Shown one piece after another: positions 6,722-14,250 of a stretch of 18,537 bases of DNA. Origin of the DNA: Mariprofundus sp. (GTDB lineage: Bacteria > Pseudomonadota > Zetaproteobacteria > Mariprofundales > Mariprofundaceae); NCBI GenBank assembly GCA_015485035.1, contig WFUI01000256.1, positions 1 through 18,537 on the forward strand, in the 5' to 3' direction. A model generated the notes under the pieces. It saw only the letters and a program-made list of their open reading frames with translations, searched no databases and had not been told where the DNA came from. A program made the translations under genes and the position numbers. Positions within the stretch are counted from its first letter, which is position 1. Each line of letters starts with the position of its first letter.

Positions 6722-7360
6722 TTATTCGGATTCGAAATCGATTTCTGCATGGGTGCCATCGCAATAGGGTTTATGCCTGGATCCGCCGCAACGACATAAT
6801 ACGGTTTTATCGCAGACTCTGGCTGTTTGACCGTGACTGTCGCAAATAGATAACGGCCCAACCATAAACAACGGCCCGTTTTTAAATGGTTTGATATCCA
6901 GCCTTCCGCTGTCTGTTTCTGCATCAGGATTAAATGGAGCAACATCGCCCGGATCACTGAATCCGGTTTCTGTATGTGAACCATCACACCAGGGCTTGTT
7001 TTTTGAGGCTCCGCAACGACACAAAGTAGCGCGAAAACCGCCCGGGTCTTCGCCATTGAGTGTAAAATCGGCATGCACGCATAGCGGGCCATCAGCTTCA
7101 ACACTGATCGTATTGATCTCGGGACTGACTTCTCCTGCACCGCCATCTGTACGATGAAACGTCAATGCACCGGAGGGGCATGTGCTGCATAGCGCGGCGA
7201 TTTCATCAGCAGATGCCGCATCAGGAAAAATCCATACTCCCTCTGCACCGGCCCGGAACACATCCGGCAATCCTTTGACACACCGCCCCGAATGGATGCA
7301 ACGTGACGCATCAAAACACACTGTAATGTTGCTACCTTCGTAGTGCTGCTTATTGGACAT
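6722..7360 (-). CDS. Iron-sulfur protein: Fer4_19 domain fused to two CDGSH domains
   Basis: Three modules are visible in 212 residues. Residues about 8-72 form a Fer4_19 (divergent 4Fe-4S monocluster) domain with Cys15, Cys21, Cys27, Cys58 and Cys61 (CIHSGRCVKGLPDVF, CSTCPSGAL). The first CDGSH module has Cys114, Cys116, Cys125 and His129 (LCRCGASKNKPWCDGSH). The second has Cys189, Cys191, Cys200 and His204 (LCRCGGSRHKPYCDGTH), with Thr replacing Ser. Each CDGSH module should hold a redox-active, acid-labile 2Fe-2S cluster with 3Cys-1His ligation, as in mitoNEET. No signal peptide or membrane segment is seen, so it should be cytosolic. Electron transfer or cluster transfer is the likely role, with unknown partners. 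GGAGGG lies 5 nt before the ATG at 7360, preferred over the upstream in-frame ATG at 7375. Confidence 0.88.
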   Translation of the reverse strand: MSNKQHYEGSNITVCFDASRCIHSGRCVKGLPDVFRAGAEGVWIFPDAASADEIAALCSTCPSGALTFHRTDGGAGEVSPEINTISVEADGPLCVHADFTLNGEDPGGFRATLCRCGASKNKPWCDGSHTETGFSDPGDVAPFNPDAETDSGRLDIKPFKNGPLFMVGPLSICDSHGQTARVCDKTVLCRCGGSRHKPYCDGTHAEIDFESE

Positions 7361-7470
7361 AAGAACCCTCCACAACCGTGTTCCAAAGTCTGTTCACATG
7401 AATTAGCGCCAGCTTAGCATGGCAGGCAGAAAACGATAACAGTCCGTTGGTGTTAACGCACTCGGGGTTC

Positions 7471-7496
7471 TTGCCGGAATGACAATAAACCGGCAT
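7471..7496 (+). repeat. Dispersed repeat copy 2, in the polA upstream region
   Basis: These 26 nt match the minus strand of 3458-3483 at 23 of 26 positions. This copy folds by a different pairing, GCCGG (7473-7477) with CCGGC (7490-7494), around the same conserved AATGACAATAAA. A second small inverted repeat, ATCTCC and GGAGAT, follows directly at 7495-7508. The surrounding 196-bp divergent region (7361-7556) shows no promoter I can call with confidence. Confidence 0.5.
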
Positions 7497-7539
7497 CTCC
7501 CCGGAGATCAAAAAAACAGCTTTCACCATAGCCACTGGC

Positions 7540-7554
7540 ACGGCAGGCTGCCGT
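7540..7554 (+). promoter_or_regulatory. Hairpin immediately upstream of the polA start codon
   Basis: ACGGCAG (7540-7546) and CTGCCGT (7548-7554) are perfect inverted repeats separated by one base, and only CT separates them from the polA ATG at 7557. The only Shine-Dalgarno-like bases (CAGG, 7545-7548) lie inside the stem and loop, so the fold would hide them. Translational control of polA is an inference. Confidence 0.35.
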
Positions 7555-7556
7555 CT

Positions 7557-10328
7557 ATGCCCCATTTAGTTCTGATTGACGGACCCAACTACGTATTTCG
7601 CGCCTTTCATGCGGTGAAACATAATCTCACCAATTCAAAGGGCGAACCGACCAATGCCATTTTCGGTTATGTACAGATGCTGCGCAGCATTCTCAAAGAC
7701 CTTAGCCCGACCCATGTGGCTGTCGCTTTCGATCCCAAGGGCGGCACCTTCCGCAACGATATGTATGCCGAATACAAGGCGCATCGCCCCCCCATGCCGG
7801 AAGAACTGGCTGCGCAATGGCCTACCGTGTTCGATCTCACCGATGCATTCAATCTCAATCGTATCTGTATCGAGAATTACGAAGCGGATGATGTCATTGC
7901 CACACTGGCACGCCGGGCCGAAGCCAAAGGCTGGGATGTCACCATTGTCTCAACCGACAAGGATCTGATGCAATTGATCAGCGACAAGGTGTGGATGCTG
8001 GATACAATGCGCAAAAAGGATTATGGCGCTGAGGAAGTGAAGGAAAAATGGGGAGTCGGCCCGGAACGTATCCAGGATTTACTGGCACTGGCCGGTGATT
8101 CATCCGACAATATTCCCGGCGTGCCCGGTATCGGACCGAAAACAGCCGTACTGCTGCTGGATACTTATGGAGACCTGGAAGGCGTGCTCACCCGGGCATC
8201 CGAAATCAAACAAACCAAACGACGCGAAAACCTCATCGAGTTTGCCGAAGATGCTCGCCTATCCTACCGACTGGTGGCGCTGGATGATCAGGTGGATGTG
8301 GGTCTGGAACTCGATGATCTGGCTGTTCAACAGCCAAACCGGGAAAAACTGGCCGAACTGTTCACCCGTCTGGAGTTCCGGCGTTTGATGGCTGAATTCT
8401 GTGATGAAAACACAAACACCGATACCCCGGGTGAAGCTGCAAAACCGGCCCCTGACAAGGAATCAAACCATGCCCAGCAGGAGATACCGGTGCCACCATC
8501 CCTTCCCCGTACAGACAGACTGGTTGATGATGAAACATCGCTGCAATCACTGCTCGACCATCTCAAACGGGCTGATCTGATCGCGCTGGATACGGAAACA
8601 ACATCACTGAAAACACATGATGCAGCCATAGTCGGGCTGTCCTTTTCCATTCGGGCAGGTGAAGGCTGGTATATACCGGTCGGCCATCGCGCTGCCGATC
8701 TGCTCACCCCGCCACCCAGACAATTACCGTTGCAACAGGTGCTGGATGCACTGCAACCGATTCTCGAAGATGAAAACAAGGCCAAATGCGGCCACAACCT
8801 GAAATATGATATCCAGGTTCTGCGCCGTGCCGGTATTGAACTGCGTGGCATCGCTGCCGATTCCATGTTACTGGCCTATTGCCTCTATCCGGCCAAATAC
8901 CCGCCCAAAATGGATAGCGTAGCCGAGGATTATCTGGGCCATCACTGCATTGCCTACGAAGAAGTTGCCGGCAAGGGAGCCAAACAGATCGGCTTTGACA
9001 TGGTACCGATTGAAACGGCACTGCCCTATGCCTCTGAAGATGCGGAAGTCGCACTCAGGTTGACACATTTTCTGCGTACCAAACTGGAGGCTGAACACCG
9101 GCTTGAGCGCCATGATACAATCGAGCTGCCGCTTGCATCTGTACTGGCCGATATGGAGTGGACAGGTGCCCATATCGATGCTGCCAAACTGGGAGAGCTA
9201 TCCACACGCTTCGGTGAGCGCATCATGGAACTGGAATCAAATATTCATGCTGCTGCAGGTGAAACTTTCAATATCCAGTCACCCAAACAGCTGGGTGAAC
9301 TGCTGTTTGAACGGCTCGGTATTCCGGGCGGTAAAAAAACCAGATCGGGGCAGTGGGCAACAGGCCAGGAAGTACTGGAGGCTCTGGCCGGTGAACATGA
9401 GGTGCCACGCCTTATTCTTGAAGTACGACAACTGGCCAAACTCAAATCCACCTATACCGATGCTCTGCCAAAGCTGATCCATCCGGCCACAGGCCGCGTG
9501 CATACATCATTCAATCAGGCCATTACCACCACCGGTCGCCTCTCATCCTCCGATCCGAATTTACAGAATATACCGATTCGAAGCAGCGAGGGGCGCGAAA
9601 TCCGTAAAGCCTTCACTGCCGAACCGGAACATGTGCTTATCGCAGCCGATTATTCCCAGATCGAGTTGCGACTGATGGCGCATTTCTCCGGTGATACGGT
9701 GCTCATGCAGGCATTTGCCGATGGTGCCGATATTCATGCCGCCACAGCCGCTGCTGTTAACGGGATCGATCTGGCCGATGTCACCGGAGAAATGCGCCGG
9801 CGCGCCAAAATCATCAATTTCGGCATTCTCTACGGCATGAGTGCATTCGGACTGGCCAAACAACTCGGTGTAGACCGCAGCGAAGCCAAAGAATTTATTG
9901 AAACCTATTTTTCGCGTTATCCATCCGTGCGCGGGTTCATGGATGCCACACTGGAACAGGCACGCGATGATGGTTTTGTTGAAACACTGCTCGGCCATCG
10001 TGTTTATGTGCCGGAGATCAACAGCAGTAACGGCATGCGACGTGCCTATGCTGAACGTACGGCCATCAACGCACCACTGCAGGGTTCGGCTGCCGATATC
10101 ATCAAAATCGCCATGATCCGTCTGCACCGGCGCCTTCAAACAGAAGCATCCGGGGCCCGTATCATCCTGCAGGTGCATGATGAATTAATCGTGGAAGCAC
10201 CAGCAACGCAGGTACAAAAAGTGTCATCCATAATGCAGGAAACGATGGAAGATGCCGTAGCACTGAATGTACCGCTGGTCGTGGATATCGGCACCGGTAA
10301 CAACTGGTTCGAGGCACACCAGCTGTAA
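7557..10328 (+). CDS. polA: DNA polymerase I (5'-3' exonuclease, 3'-5' exonuclease, polymerase)
   Basis: The 923-residue enzyme is full length. The 5'-3' exonuclease/flap domain (about 1-290) has LVLIDGPNYVFRAFHA, EADDVIAT, STDKDLMQL and GDSSDNIPGVPGIGPKTA. The 3'-5' proofreading domain (about 320-520) keeps its metal residues: Asp345 and Glu347 in ALDTETTSL, GHNLKYDIQVL, and Tyr-x3-Asp in YASEDAEV, so proofreading should be active. The family A polymerase domain has motif A at Asp698 (DYSQIELRLMAHFSGD), motif B at about 749-760 (RAKIINFGILYG) and motif C at 874-876 (QVHDELIVEAP). It fills gaps and removes RNA primers during replication and repair. The start at 7557 is taken because the family begins with this LIDGPNYxxRA segment; the frame stays open upstream to 7479 through repeat sequence. 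Shine-Dalgarno sequence is weak and buried in a hairpin. Confidence 0.98.
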   Translation: MPHLVLIDGPNYVFRAFHAVKHNLTNSKGEPTNAIFGYVQMLRSILKDLSPTHVAVAFDPKGGTFRNDMYAEYKAHRPPMPEELAAQWPTVFDLTDAFNLNRICIENYEADDVIATLARRAEAKGWDVTIVSTDKDLMQLISDKVWMLDTMRKKDYGAEEVKEKWGVGPERIQDLLALAGDSSDNIPGVPGIGPKTAVLLLDTYGDLEGVLTRASEIKQTKRRENLIEFAEDARLSYRLVALDDQVDVGLELDDLAVQQPNREKLAELFTRLEFRRLMAEFCDENTNTDTPGEAAKPAPDKESNHAQQEIPVPPSLPRTDRLVDDETSLQSLLDHLKRADLIALDTETTSLKTHDAAIVGLSFSIRAGEGWYIPVGHRAADLLTPPPRQLPLQQVLDALQPILEDENKAKCGHNLKYDIQVLRRAGIELRGIAADSMLLAYCLYPAKYPPKMDSVAEDYLGHHCIAYEEVAGKGAKQIGFDMVPIETALPYASEDAEVALRLTHFLRTKLEAEHRLERHDTIELPLASVLADMEWTGAHIDAAKLGELSTRFGERIMELESNIHAAAGETFNIQSPKQLGELLFERLGIPGGKKTRSGQWATGQEVLEALAGEHEVPRLILEVRQLAKLKSTYTDALPKLIHPATGRVHTSFNQAITTTGRLSSSDPNLQNIPIRSSEGREIRKAFTAEPEHVLIAADYSQIELRLMAHFSGDTVLMQAFADGADIHAATAAAVNGIDLADVTGEMRRRAKIINFGILYGMSAFGLAKQLGVDRSEAKEFIETYFSRYPSVRGFMDATLEQARDDGFVETLLGHRVYVPEINSSNGMRRAYAERTAINAPLQGSAADIIKIAMIRLHRRLQTEASGARIILQVHDELIVEAPATQVQKVSSIMQETMEDAVALNVPLVVDIGTGNNWFEAHQL

Positions 10329-10357
10329 TCATTCAACTGTAATCAATCAGCTGTAAC
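10321..10357 (+). repeat. 14-bp tandem repeat spanning the polA stop codon
   Basis: Two and a half 14-bp units start at 10321, 10335 and 10349, each with the core CTGTAA(T/C)(C). The first unit contains the last codon and the TAA stop of polA, so the duplicated units repeat the stop region. Downstream AACCG and CGGTT with a following TTTT (10354-10383) make at best a very weak terminator between the convergent genes. Confidence 0.5.
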
Positions 10358-10381
10358 CGCCCCCACCACACTCAACGGTTT

Positions 10382-11770
10382 TCAGTGAGAATCACCTTCC
10401 TGTTCCAGCTCCCTGGCAAAAATATCTTTATTTTTGCCGATGATGATGATCAGAAACAAGGAATAAATAAATGTAGATAACATAATCACGCCGATAACAA
10501 TCGCCTTGAACATTTCAAGATGTTCGAATGAGGCAGGAATCATCATCAGCATCACCACGGACAGGCCGCCCTTGATGCCGGCAAAGGTCAACACCCCCCA
10601 CCAGCGGAAATTGACATTGGTCATTTTGTCGGTCCGGTTGGTCAGGATGGCGAATTTGGCCATCATCACAGCACGAATCACTGTTGTAGCCAGAAACATC
10701 ACCACAATTTCAGTTTTGTATTGCCACAGCAAATCAATATTGATGATTTCTGCCATAGCAACAAATAACATGGTATTGGCCACGATAGCCAGCAACTGGA
10801 TATCCTCTTTGGTACGCAAGTGCCGGTCACGTTCTTCCACCGTTGCCTTGATTTTATCAATCGCCTGTCGAATCAACGAACGCGAACCATGGCCTGATGA
10901 TGATTCGCGTTGCAAATCATCCGATTCCTTTTCAATACGCATTTCATCATACACAACGGCCTTGCTCATCACGTGATGCACCGTCACGGTGGCAAAAATA
11001 CAGGCAAGGATTCCCGATAAATGGGTATGCGAATGCCCGCCCAGCATATTCAGCAGGGCATAGAAATGTTCTGCCATCTCAAATGCACCATAACCGGTCA
11101 GAATCAGCACCAGCAATTCGGCAATCCGGTTGTCGGTGGTTTTCATTGCGATCAGGCCAAGGTAGCCGATCACCACACCCAACAGCGCCGAACCCAGTAC
11201 CACGATGGCACTGGTTTCGCTGACATAAGCAACGGTGATTTCGCCACCTTCCAGTGCATACAGGCCGATAAATACAAATACAATCAGCGCAGTGGCATCG
11301 TTGAACAGGCTTTCGCCTTCGCACAGTATCTTCAGACGGTGCGGCAGTTCGAACTTGGAAAAAATACTGACGACAGACACCGGATCGGTCGCCAGCACCA
11401 TGGAAAACAATACAATAATGGCAGCCACCGAGAGATGATACTGGCCAAATAATGCATCGCCGATCAGCAATGCAACCAAGACAGATATCGATACGGCAAC
11501 AACAGCCAGATAGAACAGGCTCAGACCGTGCTCCTTCAAATCCTGAACTTTCAATTCCAGTGAGTCGGAAATTAACAGTATCGGCAGCAGTAGAATAACC
11601 AGCGCAGCAAAATGTTCAGCATCACCGGTGAGCATAAAGAGATCGCCGAATGCCGCATGAAAGCCAAGCGATAATGCAATCAGACCAACCGGAGATGGGA
11701 TCTTCAGTTTATCTTCCAGTTGCAAGGCAAGATACAGAATTGCGGCAATGGACAGAATAGTAATAATCAT
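10382..11770 (-). CDS. CPA1-type Na+(K+)/H+ antiporter
   Basis: The 462-residue inner-membrane protein has about 11-12 hydrophobic segments. It carries the CPA1 ion-binding signatures: ATDPVSVVSIF with Asp129 in helix 4-5, and CEGESLFNDATALIVF with the Asn157-Asp158 pair typical of electroneutral NhaP/NHE transporters. A hydrophilic cytoplasmic segment at about residues 270-320 (DEMRIEKESDDLQRE, KIKATVEERDRHLRTKED) interrupts the membrane part. A C-terminal soluble regulatory domain such as TrkA-C or CNMP is absent. It should exchange Na+ or K+ for H+ in pH and salt homeostasis. It follows the CaCA gene on the same strand after 68 bp, and AAGGA lies about 10 nt before its ATG, so the two may be cotranscribed. 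Its 3' end faces that of polA. Confidence 0.9.
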   Translation of the reverse strand: MIITILSIAAILYLALQLEDKLKIPSPVGLIALSLGFHAAFGDLFMLTGDAEHFAALVILLLPILLISDSLELKVQDLKEHGLSLFYLAVVAVSISVLVALLIGDALFGQYHLSVAAIIVLFSMVLATDPVSVVSIFSKFELPHRLKILCEGESLFNDATALIVFVFIGLYALEGGEITVAYVSETSAIVVLGSALLGVVIGYLGLIAMKTTDNRIAELLVLILTGYGAFEMAEHFYALLNMLGGHSHTHLSGILACIFATVTVHHVMSKAVVYDEMRIEKESDDLQRESSSGHGSRSLIRQAIDKIKATVEERDRHLRTKEDIQLLAIVANTMLFVAMAEIINIDLLWQYKTEIVVMFLATTVIRAVMMAKFAILTNRTDKMTNVNFRWWGVLTFAGIKGGLSVVMLMMIPASFEHLEMFKAIVIGVIMLSTFIYSLFLIIIIGKNKDIFARELEQEGDSH

Positions 11771-11838
11771 ATGTCAGTCTTCCTTCTTTGTCCGTTCAGA
11801 GTGAATATAATGGATAAAAAAACACTCGCTCATTCAGA

Positions 11839-12852
11839 TCATATCGTGAACAGCACAAAGCATATAAATGCAGCATAAAGCAACATATTCATACTGAGGA
11901 AGGCGGGGTTTAATCGTCCGGTTGTATGCAGAAACCAGAGTAATCCACTGCCAAGCAATGCCAGCATGACTGCAATCACCGCATGCACATCATTGAAAGC
12001 CCATGGCATCAATAACATGCCGGCAGCAGGAATAATGGTACCCTGAAACACCATGGCTCCGGTGATATTGCCGAAGGCCAGTGTATCCCTGCCCCGTCTG
12101 ATCCAGAGAATGGAATTAACCTTTTCCGGCAATTCGGTTGCAATCGGTACAATCAGCAAAGAAACCACAAGAGCGGACACCCCGAACAGGCTGCTTGCCT
12201 GTTCAACACCATGCACAAACACCTTTGCACCGATAACCAGCAGAGACAGACCTGCCAGCAACTGCAGCACAGCGACAGGCGAAGATTCCCCCAGCAATCG
12301 TGAAATATGCAGTCTGTTATCCGCTTCAGTCCCATGCCCGTCTTCCACCAGCGCTTTACTGGCTTTGATAGTGCGCATCAAATAAATAAAATAGATCAAA
12401 AACAACGAAAATGCCACGAACATTCTCGCAGATTCCCAGTCTTGAGGTAATAGTGCTGCCACCACCACCAGGAAAAAAGCAAACAGAAAAGTGCGAATAT
12501 CCCGTTTCAGACCGGATGATTCCGGCTTGAAAGAAACGTGCCATCCCCGCTTCCTGCCGGCAAACCATGCCATCAAACCAAGGCTGAGCGTGCCCAGCAT
12601 AAACGGAGCACCGAGAATCGCCCCCATCCCCACTTCCCGGTTGACTGACTCAGCAGCACCACCGGCCAGAATCGCCACAATCGGTATAATCGTTTCCGGC
12701 ATCGCTGTGCCTACAGCAGCAAAAATGGAACCTGTCACGCCTTCGGACACGCCCATACGCTCACCGAGATACTCCAGTGCATTGGTAAAAATCTCAGCGG
12801 CAAGAAATACGATCACCAGTGCAATCAGCAGAAGATAAAGTGAGTCAATCAT
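11839..12852 (-). CDS. CaCA superfamily cation exchanger (Na+/Ca2+ exchanger-like)
   Basis: The 337-residue membrane protein consists of two inverted halves, each with an alpha repeat. Alpha-1 is GSIFAAVGTAMPETIIPIVA near residues 42-61; alpha-2 is LLIVPIATELPEKVNSILW followed by GNITGAMVFQGTIIP, near residues 230-265. The acidic residues in AMPET and ELPEK correspond to the ion-binding glutamates of NCX proteins. The halves are joined by a charged loop (about 105-115 and 165-185). It should exchange Ca2+ or another cation for Na+ or H+ in the inner membrane; the ion is not settled by sequence. The ATG at 12852 has CAGG about 8 nt upstream and is preferred to an in-frame TTG at 12873. It is transcribed away from waaA with only 50 bp between, so promoters for both must be compact. 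Confidence 0.88.
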   Translation of the reverse strand: MIDSLYLLLIALVIVFLAAEIFTNALEYLGERMGVSEGVTGSIFAAVGTAMPETIIPIVAILAGGAAESVNREVGMGAILGAPFMLGTLSLGLMAWFAGRKRGWHVSFKPESSGLKRDIRTFLFAFFLVVVAALLPQDWESARMFVAFSLFLIYFIYLMRTIKASKALVEDGHGTEADNRLHISRLLGESSPVAVLQLLAGLSLLVIGAKVFVHGVEQASSLFGVSALVVSLLIVPIATELPEKVNSILWIRRGRDTLAFGNITGAMVFQGTIIPAAGMLLMPWAFNDVHAVIAVMLALLGSGLLWFLHTTGRLNPAFLSMNMLLYAAFICFVLFTI

Positions 12853-12902
12853 GCAAAAACCTGTTCGCAGCAATATGTTTATGATATTCGCAAAGCATCA
12901 AC

Positions 12903-14237
12903 ATGAATAGTACCGTTCAATCAATAAAAGGCTATCATCAGCCTCTGGCCCGAACACCCCGTAAACAAGCCGGGCTAGCACAAAACACTGCTTCCTGTTC
13001 CAATACGGCTATGCGAGAATCAGGATTCACCACATCCGGGAAATGGCGTCAGCATTTGACCATTGATCTGCCGCAAGCCCGGCCCGGATGCATATGGGTG
13101 CATGCCTGCTCGGTAGGTGAAGTCGGTTCGGTCACACCGCTGATTCGCGCCCTGCTTGAACAGGGCCACGCCGTTCACCTGACTGTGGTCACCGCTACGG
13201 GTTTTGCCCATGCCGACCGATTGCTGGGAAACAGGATTTCACTGTCTTTTCTGCCATGGGATTTGCCAATGGCCATGATGCGACTGGTTCGCTCACTAAA
13301 ACCTTCGCTGCTGCTACTGACTGAAACAGAGTTCTGGCCCGGCATGCTCTCCGCCTGCAGGAAACAGGATATTCCGGTTATCGGCATCAATACACGTATT
13401 TCCGATCGTTCTTTTCCACGTTATCAGGCTTCGCGCTGGTTATGGAAGCGCTGGCTTGCACCCGTTTCCCTGTTTTTACCCCAGAGCCAGACTGATGCCG
13501 AGCGTTTAATCGCAATCGGCGTAGCCGCTGACAAAATCGAAGTTGCAGGCAACCTCAAATACGCTATCACAGCACCCGTAGCCGACGCCAAAGCCCTTCG
13601 GAAAAAACTGGATATCAACAGCAGCCGGCCTATTCTGCTGATCGCCAGTACACATGAGGGAGAAGACAGCCGCTTGCTCGACATGTGGCCGGCCTGGCAC
13701 GCCACATGTCCTGAGTTGCTTACTGTTATTGTCCCCCGTCACCCCGAGCGTTTTGATCAGGTTGCAGCGCTGATACAGGAACGCGGATACAGGCTTTCCC
13801 GCTGGTCCGAACTGCATGATCATGATACCAGCCGATATGATACTGATTTCGTGCTGCTGGATAGTATGGGCATATTGACCGGTTTATATACTGTCGCCGA
13901 TGTTGTCATCGTTGCCGGCAGCCTTGAAAATATCGGCGGCCATAATCCGCTGGAAGCCGCGATCTGCGGACGTGGTGTTGTTACCGGCCCGTATGTACAG
14001 AATTTTCGTGATATCATGGCCGAGATGCAGCAAAGCGAAGCGGCAATCATCAGCCGCAATGATTCGGAACTGGAAGCAGCAATCGCCCGTCTGCTCAGCC
14101 ATCCGGATGAACTCAGAGATCTAAATGCCAGTGCTGCGTTGTTCATTCAGGACAGAGCGCAGGTACTCGAACGCATACTGGCCGCCATCCAGACATGGAT
14201 GCCTGAGCCCGGGAATCATCGTGCCAGGCCTGTATAG
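12903..14237 (+). CDS. waaA: 3-deoxy-D-manno-octulosonic acid (Kdo) transferase, GT30
   Basis: The 444-residue protein has the WaaA pattern in order. WVHACSVGEVGSVTPLIRAL carries the catalytic Glu73. It is followed by LTVVTATGFAHADRL, LPWDLPMAMMR, TETEFWPGML and GNLKY in the N-terminal GT-B domain. ASTHEGEDSRLL, VPRHPERF, DSMGILTGLYTVADVVIVAGSL and GGHNPLEAA form the CMP-Kdo-binding C-terminal domain. It transfers Kdo from CMP-Kdo to the tetraacyl lipid A precursor at the inner face of the inner membrane. The N-terminus is odd: residues 1-60 are polar and Gln/Ser/Thr-rich, where WaaA normally has a hydrophobic anchor followed by an Arg-rich segment. No Shine-Dalgarno sequence is visible before 12903, and a start at 13011 is also possible. 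lpxK follows 13 bp after the stop. Confidence 0.93.
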   Translation: MNSTVQSIKGYHQPLARTPRKQAGLAQNTASCSNTAMRESGFTTSGKWRQHLTIDLPQARPGCIWVHACSVGEVGSVTPLIRALLEQGHAVHLTVVTATGFAHADRLLGNRISLSFLPWDLPMAMMRLVRSLKPSLLLLTETEFWPGMLSACRKQDIPVIGINTRISDRSFPRYQASRWLWKRWLAPVSLFLPQSQTDAERLIAIGVAADKIEVAGNLKYAITAPVADAKALRKKLDINSSRPILLIASTHEGEDSRLLDMWPAWHATCPELLTVIVPRHPERFDQVAALIQERGYRLSRWSELHDHDTSRYDTDFVLLDSMGILTGLYTVADVVIVAGSLENIGGHNPLEAAICGRGVVTGPYVQNFRDIMAEMQQSEAAIISRNDSELEAAIARLLSHPDELRDLNASAALFIQDRAQVLERILAAIQTWMPEPGNHRARPV

Positions 14238-14250
14238 CCGGATAGAACAG

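Noticed and set aside
7479..7556. N-terminal extension of PolA from the ATG at 7479
   Set aside because: The extra 26 residues are encoded by a dispersed repeat and hairpins and have no counterpart in PolA, which starts at the LVLIDGPNY segment.
9561..10178. A 205-codon minus-strand frame opposite polA
   Set aside because: It runs antisense through the conserved polymerase motifs and shows no protein-like features of its own.
10354..10383. Terminator between polA and the CPA1 gene
   Set aside because: Only 5 bp (AACCG/CGGTT) pair around a 16-nt loop; too weak to annotate.
14125..14250. N-terminal extension of LpxK from the ATG at 14125
   Set aside because: The extension lies inside waaA in another frame and encodes Arg/Ser/Cys-rich sequence unlike LpxK.
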